DNA of 64,000 nt from CAVXJN01 sp963762165 (GCA_963762165.1 CAVXJN010000003.1:1612001-1676000); one strand, 5' to 3'; shown: positions 35,484-44,162, counted from the first letter of the stretch. Made by a program: numbers and translations. Notes: generated by a model not told the origin, from the sequence alone.

Positions 35484-36057
35484 ATGAAACACAAATTGAT
35501 GATCGCAGCACTGGCCATGGCGTTGGGTTCACCCCTGGCGCTGGCAGCGCCACCCGATGCCAGCGGAACCGACATTCAGCAGCAGATGCAACACATGCAG
35601 GAGCTGATGAACCAGGCCCAAGGGAGCAAAGATCAAAGCAAACAGCGCAAATTGCTGCACCAGCACATGCAGGATATGCAGTCCACGATGGAGTCCATGA
35701 ACGAAATGATGGGCGGTCGGCAACACATGATGCAGAACATGGGCGGCGGCATGATGGGAGGCGGTATGCAAGGAAGCGGTATGCCAAGCGGTGGAATGCC
35801 AGGCAGTGGAATGCAAGGCAGGGTTAGAGGTGGCAATGCAGGGCGGGGCAATGCAGGGCGGGGCAATGCAGGGCGGGGCAATGCAGGGCGGGGCAATGCA
35901 GGGCGGGGCAATGCAGGGCGGGGCAATGGCGGGCCAAGCCGGCGCCGGGAATATGTCGCCGCAAATGATGCAACAACGAATGAATATGATGCAGATGATG
36001 ATGCAGCAGATGCTGGAGCATCAGCAGCAATACGAACAGATGCACGGCGGTGAATGA
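35484..36057 (+). pseudogene. Met-rich copper-binding-type secreted protein, broken by a +1 frameshift
   Basis: The start at 35484 (AAGGAG upstream) gives a signal peptide (ALAMALGSPLALA) and a Gln/Met-rich mature region (MQHMQELMNQ, MMQNMGGGMMGG). Near 35820 the frame is lost: the first frame continues as Arg/Gly-rich AGRGN repeats to 36053, while the frame one base on reads six MQGGA repeats and a Met-rich tail (MSPQMMQQRMNMMQM, MMQQMLEHQQQYEQMH) to 36057. The composition says the second frame is the original one. Whether the break is genuine, a sequencing error or programmed frameshifting cannot be told here. Likely a periplasmic copper-binding protein. Confidence 0.72.
35835..35924 (+). 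repeat. Six tandem copies of a 15-bp repeat
   Basis: AATGCAGGGCGGGGC repeated six times without a mismatch, coding MQGGA in one frame and NAGRG in another. The 15-bp unit is a multiple of three, so copy-number change lengthens or shortens the protein but does not shift the frame. Confidence 0.93.
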
Positions 36058-36171
36058 GTTGGCCTGCGCCAGCGCACTGAATATGGTTTGACTTGATATC
36101 GTCTGGCACGGATCTTCGAGACAGCCCGTTCGATCATCCGTGCCGGCGCATCATTTGGGAGAGCGGATTGA

Positions 36172-36420
36172 ATGTGGGGCGACTGGACGAACGTCGGCTG
36201 GGGCTGGATCGGATTGGGGGTAGTGCATATGTTGCTGTTCTGGGCGTTGATTATTTTATTGATCGCCGCCCTGGTCCGCTGGCTTTCAACGCCGGCAGAC
36301 GATGGCGTGCCGCCGCGACAGTCCGCCTCCGCATTGGATATTCTCAACGAACGCTATGCCCGCGGTGAAATCGATCGCGAGGAGTACCAGGCGAAGAAAC
36401 GCGACTTAGAAGGTCGATAG
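36172..36420 (+). CDS. SHOCT-domain small membrane protein
   Basis: 82 aa. One membrane segment (WIGLGVVHMLLFWALIILLI) followed by a SHOCT motif at the C-terminus (DILNERYARGEIDREEYQAK). Its C-terminal 25 residues are nearly identical to those of the gene at 37554, so the two are duplicates. Preceded by a GGGAGAG ribosome-binding site. SHOCT modules are short oligomerisation tails of membrane proteins; function unknown. Confidence 0.82.
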   Translation: MWGDWTNVGWGWIGLGVVHMLLFWALIILLIAALVRWLSTPADDGVPPRQSASALDILNERYARGEIDREEYQAKKRDLEGR

Positions 36421-36608
36421 TGGGTTGCCGGCCTGAAGCTCAAACCTGGCCCGCGTTGATCCGCGTTTTTCGGGTGCGGCATGCGCTTGACATGGTGTCT
36501 AGTACAGCGTCTATGTTGAGTGCTGGATGCAGCGAGCCCGATCTCGTGCGCGAATATAGGATCTTTTATCCGCACAGGCGGTCGGGCTACAGGTGCGGGG
36601 GTCGAGCG

Positions 36609-36704
36609 ATGAACACGCGAACGAATCAGCCCAATACATGCCCGGTATGTGCCATGGAGGTGAGCGACGCGTCCATCGCCACCGATTACATTGGCATGCG
36701 GTAG
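36609..36704 (+). pseudogene. Fragment resembling the start of a YHS (heavy-metal) domain
   Basis: A 31-codon frame from the ATG at 36609 contains CPVCAMEVSDAS, like the CPVCGM(x)V start of YHS domains, but stops at GMR just where the FCS..C half should follow. It is immediately upstream of the NfeD-like gene. Probably a truncated gene; it could also be a real tiny peptide. Confidence 0.35.
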
Positions 36705-36715
36705 GCGATCAGGTT

Positions 36716-37075
36716 ATGTGCCACATTGCGTTACTGCTGCCGTTTTTGACGCTTCCGATGTTCTGGCTCTGGCCGCTGAACGTCGCGCTGCCGCTGTATT
36801 TGATGGTCCTGGCGTTTTCGGCGGTGATCTACTACCTGGCGTTTGCCGCCATGCGGCGCCCGGTAATGACCGGACGCGAGCACCTGATTGGCAACCGAAC
36901 CCGCGTCATCGATATCGTTGAAGACAAGGCTTATGTACGCTTGGACAGCGAACGCTGGCAGGTGGAATGCCGCGACCTGTTGCGTCCCGGCGATGAAGTC
37001 GAGGTGGTGGGTTTCGACGGCGCGCGGGCGCAAGTGCGACGGACCGCAACCGCCGCGTGTGAGGCAATACAATAA
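36716..37075 (+). CDS. NfeD-like membrane protein with OB-fold tail
   Basis: 119 aa from the ATG at 36716. Two hydrophobic segments (HIALLLPFLTLPMFWLWPLN and LYLMVLAFSAVIYYLAF) and a soluble C-terminal OB-like domain (GNRTRVIDIVEDKAYVRLDS and LRPGDEVEVVGFDG) characteristic of the NfeD C-terminal fold. Pairs with the similar gene 28 bp downstream. NfeD-type proteins usually work with stomatin-like or protease partners, none visible here. The start codon is uncertain. Confidence 0.7.
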   Translation: MCHIALLLPFLTLPMFWLWPLNVALPLYLMVLAFSAVIYYLAFAAMRRPVMTGREHLIGNRTRVIDIVEDKAYVRLDSERWQVECRDLLRPGDEVEVVGFDGARAQVRRTATAACEAIQ

Positions 37076-37103
37076 CGGTGCAAATGCGCAACATACAAAG
37101 CCG

Positions 37104-37472
37104 ATGGGACGACCTCGGATGCTGATCGGATTCGTCATCGTCCTCGCGCTATCGGCCGCGGCCCTGTCGCTTTGGACGGGGCCGTGGATCGCGCTATTGT
37201 GGATGCTGACGGTGGCCCTGGCGTTGGGGGATGTCGTGCTCGCGCGATGGATCGACCGGCGCGTTCCGGTGCAGACGGGCGTCGAGGCGATGGTGGGGCG
37301 CAGCGGTACCGTAGTGAACGCGGATGCATCTGCTGCAGGTTGCCGGTGTCGCGTCAAGATCGGCGGCGAACTATGGAATGCCGATTCGGAATGCATGCTC
37401 GCGCCCGGCAATCCTGTGCGGGTGGTTTGCGTGCGGGGGTTGTGGTTGCGTGTCGTCCCGCATCAGACTTGA
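37104..37472 (+). CDS. NfeD-like membrane protein (second copy)
   Basis: 122 aa from the ATG at 37104 (37119 also possible). Two hydrophobic segments (MLIGFVIVLALSAAALSLW and IALLWMLTVALALGDVVLA) and an OB-like tail (GVEAMVGRSGTVVNADA, APGNPVRVVCVRGLWLRVVP). The C-terminal part carries several Cys (CRCRVKIGG, SECMLAPG), unlike the first copy. Probably forms a small membrane complex with its neighbours; function unknown. Confidence 0.7.
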   Translation: MGRPRMLIGFVIVLALSAAALSLWTGPWIALLWMLTVALALGDVVLARWIDRRVPVQTGVEAMVGRSGTVVNADASAAGCRCRVKIGGELWNADSECMLAPGNPVRVVCVRGLWLRVVPHQT

Positions 37473-37553
37473 TCTGCGGCAACAGGGGCAACGCGCATGG
37501 CAATATCTTAGCTACTGCTGCAAGATCGATCTTGCCCGAACCGGGGACAAAGA

Positions 37554-37787
37554 ATGCAAATGAACTGGAGCAATTGGCATTGGGGTTTCGGATCCGGACA
37601 CTGGTTTTTCGGGATCCTTTTCTGGGTGGTGATTTTACTGCTGATCGTGGGCCTGGTGCGTGGACTGTCAGGCGGTCGCAGCGACCGTCAACTCAAGAAA
37701 AGCGCCCGCGACATTCTCGACGAACGCTATGCGCGAGGCGAGATCGACCGTGAGGAGTTCGAGCGCAAAAAACGGGACATCGGGTGA
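37554..37787 (+). CDS. SHOCT-domain small membrane protein (second copy)
   Basis: 77 aa; aromatic N-terminus (WSNWHWGFGSGHWFFG), one membrane segment, then DILDERYARGEIDREEFERK, almost the same SHOCT tail as the gene at 36172. The start could also be the ATG at 37560. With the two NfeD-like genes this gives the order SHOCT-NfeD-NfeD-SHOCT. Confidence 0.8.
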   Translation: MQMNWSNWHWGFGSGHWFFGILFWVVILLLIVGLVRGLSGGRSDRQLKKSARDILDERYARGEIDREEFERKKRDIG

Positions 37788-37877
37788 ACGCATTATCCGT
37801 TAGGTGTGCCGGCGGCGGTCGGCGGACCGACCCGAGTGCTGTAGACAGCGCAGGCGATTCAACAACAGGAGGTGAAT

Positions 37878-38849
37878 ATGTGGCGGCGCAATACTGCAAT
37901 GGGCACGATTGCGATCGTGCTGTTGTGTTGGACCTTGTCCGGGAACGCTGCGGACGGAGTCAAAGTCACGCCGCTGGGCGGCCAGGACGGCGAGTTTTGT
38001 AGACTCGACCGCGCCTTGATCTTCGAAGATCCGAACGGCGCGCGCATTCTGTATGACGCCGGCATGACCGTGGCCGGTGCCGACGACCCGCGTCTGGGCA
38101 AAATCGACGTGGTATTGGTCAGCCACGTCCACGGCGATCACATCGGCGAGCGCCGCACCAAGGCCGTCAATGCCGGAACTTGCGCGCAGCCGGATACCTC
38201 CGTGGACGCGACGCCCAACTCCAACTCCGTCGACATTGCCGTCGCCAAGAAAGCGAAAATCGTCACCGGCAGCGAAATGCCGACTTTCTTCGCCGCCAAA
38301 CTCAAGGCCGCCGGCGGCGATCCGAAGGATTCGGTGCTGGTGCGCTTCGGCGGCTCGGTGGAAGTGGGCGGGGTGCACATCACCACCGTGCACGCATCCC
38401 ATAGCAACGGGTTGTCGCCGGACCTGATCGGCGGATCGTTGGGAGAAGGCATGAAAGCCGCGGGCCTCAAAGGCTACGTTGGCCCGCCCACCGGCTACGT
38501 GCTCACCTTCACCAACGGCCTGGTGGTGTATTTGTCGGGGGACACCGGCATCACCGCCGAACAGGACGTGGTGGTGCGCCGGCATTATCACGCCAAGCTG
38601 GCGGTCATGAATATCGGCGACGTCTATACCACCGGCCCCACCGAAGCGGCTTATGTCATCAACGATCTGGTCAAACCGGCATCGGTCATTCCGTCCCATG
38701 CCAACGAAGAAGCGACGCGCGGCGGCAAAGTGCTGCCCGACACCCGTACTGCGGCATTCATCAAGGCGACCCATGTGCCCGCGCATGTGCCGTTGAGTGG
38801 GAAAACGATGACCTTCGACAACAGCGGGGAATGCGTCGCGGGGTGCTAA
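37878..38849 (+). CDS. Periplasmic MBL-fold metallo-hydrolase (UlaG-like)
   Basis: 323 aa from the ATG at 37878, which has an ideal AGGAGGT site. A signal peptide (TIAIVLLCWTLSGNAA) predicts export. Metallo-beta-lactamase fold: motif H83-V-H85-G-D87-H88 (HVHGDHIG), HASHSNG, YLSGDTGIT and IPSHANEEA supply the remaining metal ligands. Closest in style to UlaG/L-ascorbate-lactonase-like hydrolases. Starts 90 bp after the SHOCT gene. Substrate unknown; at the edge of the copper island, so a link to metal resistance is only positional. Confidence 0.83.
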   Translation: MWRRNTAMGTIAIVLLCWTLSGNAADGVKVTPLGGQDGEFCRLDRALIFEDPNGARILYDAGMTVAGADDPRLGKIDVVLVSHVHGDHIGERRTKAVNAGTCAQPDTSVDATPNSNSVDIAVAKKAKIVTGSEMPTFFAAKLKAAGGDPKDSVLVRFGGSVEVGGVHITTVHASHSNGLSPDLIGGSLGEGMKAAGLKGYVGPPTGYVLTFTNGLVVYLSGDTGITAEQDVVVRRHYHAKLAVMNIGDVYTTGPTEAAYVINDLVKPASVIPSHANEEATRGGKVLPDTRTAAFIKATHVPAHVPLSGKTMTFDNSGECVAGC

Positions 38850-38874
38850 GGGCAGCCGCTAAAGGATGTAATCG

Positions 38875-39846
38875 ATGAAATTTGGAGTGCGACTTGCTGT
38901 CCAGGGTGAGATGGGCGCGCAGGGCCAGGGTTGGGAGTACGCCCGCAATATGGCCCTGGAGGCCGAGCAGTTGGGATATGACAGCGTTTGGCTGCCGGAC
39001 CATGTGATTAACGCGCACATGAAAACGCGCACCCCTATGCTCGAAAACTGGACCGTGCTCTCGGCGTTGGGGGCGCTCACGCAGCGGGTGGTGTTCGCAG
39101 GCCACACCTTCAACAACTCCCTGCGTCATCCGGCTGTCATGGCTAAAATGGCGGCGACGTTCGATGTCATGTTCGGCGGTCGACTCATTTATTCATTGGG
39201 ATCGGCTTGGTTCCGGCGTGAAAGCGAAAGCTACGGACTCCCATGGGAAGAACACGACGAGCGCGTCGCGCGCTTGCGGGAAGCATTGCTGATCGCGAAA
39301 GCGTTGTGGACCCAGCCGGAGGTGAGTTTCAGCGGACGATTTTATACGTTGAAGGAAGCGCACCTCGAGCCCAAGCCGCTGCAGCAGCCTCACATCCCGA
39401 TATGGGTGCCAGGCGACTCGCCGGCCATCCGCGATCTGGCCGCGGAACTGGGCGATGCCTGGTTGTTCTACTCCAAGGCGCCTGACACAATCGCCTCTTA
39501 CGCTGAAAACATGCGCCGCCGAACGGGTGGTCGACCGCTCGCGATGGCAGCCTCCACCGTGTCACTGGCGGGTCTGGATGAAGCCCGCGTAAGGGAGTGG
39601 AGCGTACTCTACGCCGAAGAGCGAAAACACCGCTTCGCGGTCCCGCCAACGCCCCGAGATGTACTGGACGAAAACCTCTGGGGATCCGTAGATGACTGCG
39701 TCGAGCGAGTGCAAGCTTGGCATGAACTCGGCATCGAGCATTTGATCATTCAACCGATCCCGCCGCTGGAAGGCATGCGGTTCTTCGCCCGGGAAGTCAT
39801 GCCCGCCTTCAAGGACGAAGGAACCCAGGGGGTTGCTGACGACTGA
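38875..39846 (+). CDS. LLM-class flavin/F420-dependent oxidoreductase
   Basis: 323-aa luciferase-like TIM-barrel enzyme: KFGVRLAVQGEMG start, EQLGYDSVWLPDHVI, AGHTFNNSLRHPAVMAKMAATFD, FGGRLIYSLGSAWFRRE, and LEPKPLQQPHIPIWVPGDSP. These match F420-dependent LLM families; FMN use cannot be excluded, and many proteobacterial members have unproven cofactors. It lies 25 bp after the hydrolase gene and may be co-transcribed. Substrate unknown. Confidence 0.85.
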   Translation: MKFGVRLAVQGEMGAQGQGWEYARNMALEAEQLGYDSVWLPDHVINAHMKTRTPMLENWTVLSALGALTQRVVFAGHTFNNSLRHPAVMAKMAATFDVMFGGRLIYSLGSAWFRRESESYGLPWEEHDERVARLREALLIAKALWTQPEVSFSGRFYTLKEAHLEPKPLQQPHIPIWVPGDSPAIRDLAAELGDAWLFYSKAPDTIASYAENMRRRTGGRPLAMAASTVSLAGLDEARVREWSVLYAEERKHRFAVPPTPRDVLDENLWGSVDDCVERVQAWHELGIEHLIIQPIPPLEGMRFFAREVMPAFKDEGTQGVADD

Positions 39847-40312
39847 AGAATTCCATCGGAGTTATCAGAAAATAGGGCGGGGAATTCGGAGTTTGTATAG
39901 GTCACATTTCATTCCGCTGGTCCCTGGTCCTTAGCTTCTACGCTACCCCGCGCATTAACGACAACACCGTTCGGCTTGCGGCCAACCGCAGACTTTTCAC
40001 CGAAGCCCCACCACGACCGCTTGCTGGGCGCAAAGATTTGATGGCGTCGACTGCTCTCGGCCACTAGTGGACCTTCCGCTCGTGCCTTCGCGGCGACTGC
40101 TTAAGAGCTAGCAAACGAACAGCCAGGTAGCGACAGATGGTCGTGCATGTCTTGTAGTAGTAATTGCTAAAACTTTGGCATTACGCTGCGAAACCTGCTC
40201 GCGGTAGTTCTACATCGCTTTTCCCATACTGCCCCGCGCAAGTCACGAATTCCTTGACGAATCCGCGGTGTAGACCGGGCGCAACCCCGATCCGGTCTGC
40301 GCCACGCTGGGG
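39847..40312. other. Intergenic region without recognisable genes
   Basis: 466 bp, somewhat less GC-rich than its surroundings, with frequent stops in every frame. I recognise no gene, RNA or promoter. Together with the IS30 fragment beyond the next gene it looks like a decayed insertion scar. Confidence 0.4.
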
Positions 40313-40570
40313 CTACGATCCAAACCAGTCGAGAATGAAGGGCACTCCGATCCAGAGAATCAGCGCGGCGACCACAAGAATCACAAAGAGCTTGAGATGG
40401 TGGCGCAGCAGGAACAGGAACCCCACGGCCAACACGAAAGCGGCGATGCTGGTGATCGAGCCGGACCATTGTGCTTCTGCCACGGCGTTGCTCACCAGTA
40501 CGGTGGCGAAGATTCCCATGACCACGGCATAGAGGCCGATGAATGCCCGAAAACTCGGGTCGGAACACAA
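40313..40570 (-). CDS. Small membrane protein, possibly 5'-truncated
   Basis: Up to 85 aa with two strong hydrophobic segments (GLYAVVMGIFATVLVSNAV and ITSIAAFVLAVGFLFLL) and a third at the C-terminus (LKLFVILVVAALILWIGV). The only start near the frame's end is a TTG at 40570, with a later ATG at 40521. An IS30 fragment begins about 70 bp beyond the start, so the original N-terminus may have been lost. No family recognised. Confidence 0.55.
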   Translation of the reverse strand: MCSDPSFRAFIGLYAVVMGIFATVLVSNAVAEAQWSGSITSIAAFVLAVGFLFLLRHHLKLFVILVVAALILWIGVPFILDWFGS

Positions 40571-40636
40571 TAAACGCTAATATAGAATAGCCGTGGCTTT
40601 ACGCTTGATTGAAATATACCCGCGGTCTTTTCCGCC

Positions 40637-40855
40637 TGTATTAGCGGAAACTCACAGAACCCTTGGCAGCGCGGTTCCAACGAGAACACGAACGGATTGC
40701 TGAGACAGTTCTTTCCAAAGGGAACTGATCTTTCCGTTTACTCCCAAGCGAAACTGAACGCCGTCGCCAAGCGGTTGAATGAGCGGCCGAGGAAAACGCT
40801 AGACTACGAACCACCCGCTGAACGATTTGCCCAATGTGTTGCGTCGATCGGTTGA
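40637..40855 (+). pseudogene. 3' end of an IS30-family transposase
   Basis: The frame ending in TGA at 40853-40855 reads NPWQRGSNENTNGLLRQFFP, then KGTDLSVYSQAKLNAVAKRL and NERPRKTLDYEPPAERF: the C-terminal end of the IS30 DDE domain, including the catalytic Glu region (NEN). Upstream of codon about 40655 the similarity fades and the rest of the transposase is missing. No terminal inverted repeats were identified. A dead remnant marking past insertion. Confidence 0.88.
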
Positions 40856-41015
40856 ATCCGCAGTCGGAAGCAGACGGTTTCGCCCTGCGTTTCTCTGGCG
40901 ATAGGGATGCGGGACTGCTAATAGTACTACTGGATGCGCAATCTTCCGCTCCCGGCCGTCTGCGTGAGTAATTGCATGCGCACCCTAGCATTCCATTATC
41001 CTAGGAGGTCGCGGC

Positions 41016-42299
41016 ATGCAACTCGGAAACGCAATTGCACGGGCATCAATTCTGGTAACGCTGCTGACCACGGGTCCGCTGCTGGCCGCTCCGGGGGGAG
41101 TTCCGGGAAAGCCTCCCGGCACACCCGGAGGCGGAGGTGGAGGCGAAGTGGAAACGGCAGGCAGTAATCTGTCTTTCCCAGTGATTCTGTCGGATAACGT
41201 ATCATTTTCGGGATTCCCGGCGGACGGTCCTTGGCGCTTCGAACCGATCACGGATCCGACGACCCAATGCGTCGGAGAGGATGGGGTCGAGGGCGCTGTT
41301 CCATCGGACATCACGTGCTATTACGGTCGCAAGGTCACGGTCGTTCCCGAGACAGGGGAAATCGTCTTCGAGGGAGATCTCAAGGTCTGGTGGTTGCAGA
41401 AGCGTCCGCAAAACTTCTGGAAGGCACTGAGCGTCCCACATACTTCCGCGGACACGCCGTTGGCAGTCAGTGCCGTGGACGTTGGCGATTTGCTCGAGTC
41501 CAGTCCCCAGATCGCAACAAGACAGATCCGCACCGAATTCAACTTGTTGCAAAGCATTGATGCGAGCGACCCTGAATTCGGGCCGTTCCTGGTATCGGAT
41601 TGGAGTGTGGACGTTCCCGCCCCTTGCACCATCCCCGATGCGCTCGGAGAGAGCGTCGGGTGCTTCGCCGCCGTTGCGATGAGTGGAGCGGTGCCGGGAA
41701 CCGAACAGAGCGGAAGTGAAGCGCAGGGCACCGACTTCGGGCCCGGTGCGGCCGTCGGGCTGTATCCTGGAACCCGGACCTTCATCGACCCGACCACGGT
41801 GCGTACTGCGGTCGACCAATCCGGAACGGCGATTCCGATTCAGGCACTGGTCTATTCACATTGCGCGCGCCTGGTCATCCAGCCGATTGCGGGCACGCCG
41901 ACCTGGGACCCCGCAGCCGGCCAATGGAGCGGACCGGGCGTCGGGAACCCGGTGGTCAACGTTGCGGCTTACGCCGGTGACTATTCCGTCGAGATCAACT
42001 CGGGCGGCGGGATCGTGTACGGCTACAACTGGAATGCCAAGACCGCTGCCACCGGCACGTATCGACTGACCTTCGTGCTCGACGGCAACGACACGCAGGG
42101 ACCGCAGTGTTCCACGACGCTGACCACCAATTTCGAGTCCGGGGTCACAAAGCTCGTGAATGTTGGCGAGGCCAATGTGCCCCACATCTTGTACGCCGGA
42201 GACTCGCAGCTGGGTGACGAAGGCGGGTTGGTATACCTGGATCTGATCTTGTCGCCCAAGGGTGGCGGGGGCGGTGGTGGCGCCCACGGCCCGCGCTGA
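41016..42299 (+). CDS. Unrecognised secreted protein with Gly-rich ends
   Basis: 427 aa, with a strong AGGAGGT site and a signal peptide (ASILVTLLTTGPLLAA). A Pro/Gly-rich spacer (PGKPPGTPGGGGGG) precedes a beta-rich body of about 370 residues and the protein ends in a second Gly tract (KGGGGGGG). Several Cys suggest periplasmic disulfides. I recognise no domain, lipobox, LPXTG- or PEP-CTERM-type sorting tail. It converges on the next gene across a shared terminator. Probably an exported structural or surface protein; function unknown. Confidence 0.7.
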   Translation: MQLGNAIARASILVTLLTTGPLLAAPGGVPGKPPGTPGGGGGGEVETAGSNLSFPVILSDNVSFSGFPADGPWRFEPITDPTTQCVGEDGVEGAVPSDITCYYGRKVTVVPETGEIVFEGDLKVWWLQKRPQNFWKALSVPHTSADTPLAVSAVDVGDLLESSPQIATRQIRTEFNLLQSIDASDPEFGPFLVSDWSVDVPAPCTIPDALGESVGCFAAVAMSGAVPGTEQSGSEAQGTDFGPGAAVGLYPGTRTFIDPTTVRTAVDQSGTAIPIQALVYSHCARLVIQPIAGTPTWDPAAGQWSGPGVGNPVVNVAAYAGDYSVEINSGGGIVYGYNWNAKTAATGTYRLTFVLDGNDTQGPQCSTTLTTNFESGVTKLVNVGEANVPHILYAGDSQLGDEGGLVYLDLILSPKGGGGGGGAHGPR

Positions 42300-42324
42300 T
42301 CGAGATGGGAATTGATAGTTCGGA

Positions 42325-42352
42325 GGGTCGAGGCAGAGCAGCGCCTCGACCC
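42325..42352. terminator. Bidirectional rho-independent terminator
   Basis: Perfect 10-bp stem GGGTCGAGGC / GCCTCGACCC with an 8-nt loop, followed on the plus strand by TTGATTTTATT. It lies between two convergent genes whose stops are at 42299 and 42383. Confidence 0.85.
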
Positions 42353-42382
42353 TTGATTTTATTCTCGCCGGAGGGGCGTGGA

Positions 42383-44113
42383 CTATCTCGGAACGCGGGT
42401 GATGTACACGCCCGCCAGTCCCTCTTCTTCAGTGCCGCCCTCGACGCCCATTGAGGCCGCGACCGCCAACCAGTGGCCACGCAGGCCTTCACGCTCGAGA
42501 CCCACTTCGGTGACCAGCGAGCCGGTTGGCGCCTCCGGGTCCACCGATGAGCCGTCAGTGTTGGTGTCGATCACGGTGAAGGCATTCTGTCCGCGCCCGC
42601 GGGAGAGATAAATGCCCACCGCATCATCGGTCTGCGCCTTGAAAGCAGTTGTGATTCCGGAGACCGCAACAAAGGCTGAGGAACGCCAGCGGGCCGGTTC
42701 ACCGTCATCCCCGCCGTCCTCTTCGCCGTGACCTGCGGCGCTGGTGCATGGCGGCTTCCCGGAATACGTCCAGAACCGGAAATTGCGGAACCGCAATCCC
42801 GTACTGGCGGTTTTGTACGTACGGGCATTGCGGACATCGTGCACGAAGATCCCCTGATTGACCGGGACCTCTTTGTCCTGGAAGCACCCGGTGCCGTCGC
42901 AGATGCTGTTCGGGTCGCCCAGGGTTTCTCCCGTGTCTTCGCATACCAGGCTTCGATTGCAGTATGCGATCCGGTCTTGGTTGCCTTCCGTGGGGCAGTA
43001 GAGGCGTACTGTCCGCGTCGCCTCGCCCCAGGCGCCCCAGAATCCGACGAATCGGCCATCAAATGCCAAACCCTCGCCCAGCTTGTGGAAGGTACCTCCG
43101 CTACGCTCGCCCGGCACCCGTTCGCCGATGCGGACCAAAGTGGTGAGCTCCGGCGCCGGTGCTAATGGAGCCAGGTAGATGCCGCCCAGCGTGGGCGCGT
43201 CTTCGTTGTCGAAGCCGGAAAACACGACCGACGCTCCGGCCGCGCTGGGCGGCGAAGTCGAACCGAACACCTCGTCGGTGCCCGGAATTGGGGTGTCTGT
43301 GTTATTGGCGATCAATACCACCGGGGCCATGCCTCCGGCCGGCGCCAGCTGGCGGCCGTCCGACGCCAGCACAATTGGGTTGTCGGTGAGCTGCCGATAG
43401 AACACACCGGTCCTGCCGAGGCCAGCGGTGGTGTAATTGCCTTTGAACGCGAGGGTGTTGCGTGCGGTGACCGAAGGCGCACCCGGGAATACGTCGAACA
43501 TGGTGGGTGGCTCCACCCCCGGTACGGCGAAAAATTGGAAGTCCGGCACCGCGCCCAGCTTGGATGCGCCGGTGATCAGATCACCGAAGGGATTGGTATA
43601 GACCCCGGAGGTGCCGGCACGGGTCGTGATCGGTTCTCCGGTGTCCGGGTCGACCCCGACTGTGTACTCCCACACCGGGGGGTGATTACCCCGGGTGGCG
43701 ATGGTGTCGGACCACATATCAATGCGCGGAAACGCGGGGGTTTCGACGAAGCTCTCATCGAGATTGTTCGGCACTGGCACTTGCGTGCTGCGGTCGAGAA
43801 TCCTGATGATGGGGTTCGTCGCCACGTCGCTAAGAGACATGTCACGGATATAGATCCCGTGCGTGGGCTGTGCTCCCCTTCCGCCTCGACTGCGCGCCCG
43901 GATCACGACAAGTCCGCGCACGTTCACAGACGGTTGATTGTAACTGTTGAACGTCCGCCCCAACGGGTCGCCGGGAATTCGGTCGTTATTGTTCACAACC
44001 GTCGCCCAGGGGTACCGAGATGGCAAAGGGAACGGTGGAGCGGCGCTGACTACCGCCGGCACGCTCATAATTATCCAGCTGATGAGTAAGATCCTCGATC
44101 CACGCGTGTTCAT
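42383..44113 (-). CDS. Unrecognised large secreted protein with repeated beta segments
   Basis: 576 aa; GGGAGGTG ribosome-binding site and a signal peptide (LLISWIIMSVPAVVSAA). The body repeats segments such as PSVNVRGLVVIRARS...GIYIRD, NTLAFKGNYTTAGLGRTGVF and GASVVFSGFDNEDAPTLGGIY, with VVNNNDRIPGDPLGRTFNS and RIGERVPGERSGGTFHKLGE as partners; this suggests a beta-propeller-like repeat protein. A Cys-rich insert (LYCPTEGNQDRIAYC, VCEDTGETLG) lies at about 370-410. No catalytic motif seen. Function unknown. Confidence 0.68.
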   Translation of the reverse strand: MNTRGSRILLISWIIMSVPAVVSAAPPFPLPSRYPWATVVNNNDRIPGDPLGRTFNSYNQPSVNVRGLVVIRARSRGGRGAQPTHGIYIRDMSLSDVATNPIIRILDRSTQVPVPNNLDESFVETPAFPRIDMWSDTIATRGNHPPVWEYTVGVDPDTGEPITTRAGTSGVYTNPFGDLITGASKLGAVPDFQFFAVPGVEPPTMFDVFPGAPSVTARNTLAFKGNYTTAGLGRTGVFYRQLTDNPIVLASDGRQLAPAGGMAPVVLIANNTDTPIPGTDEVFGSTSPPSAAGASVVFSGFDNEDAPTLGGIYLAPLAPAPELTTLVRIGERVPGERSGGTFHKLGEGLAFDGRFVGFWGAWGEATRTVRLYCPTEGNQDRIAYCNRSLVCEDTGETLGDPNSICDGTGCFQDKEVPVNQGIFVHDVRNARTYKTASTGLRFRNFRFWTYSGKPPCTSAAGHGEEDGGDDGEPARWRSSAFVAVSGITTAFKAQTDDAVGIYLSRGRGQNAFTVIDTNTDGSSVDPEAPTGSLVTEVGLEREGLRGHWLAVAASMGVEGGTEEEGLAGVYITRVPR

Positions 44114-44162
44114 TGGGGTACACCTCCCTCGGACCTGATGGGCTTGTTACTGCGCGAGGCCA

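Noticed and set aside
35835..35924. Tandem 15-bp units as a CRISPR or phase-variation switch
   Set aside because: No spacers exist between copies, and the unit length is a multiple of three, so slippage would not switch the frame.
39847..40312. Possible RNA gene in the long gap
   Set aside because: No stable hairpin with a T-run, tRNA-like or riboswitch-like pattern could be seen by eye.
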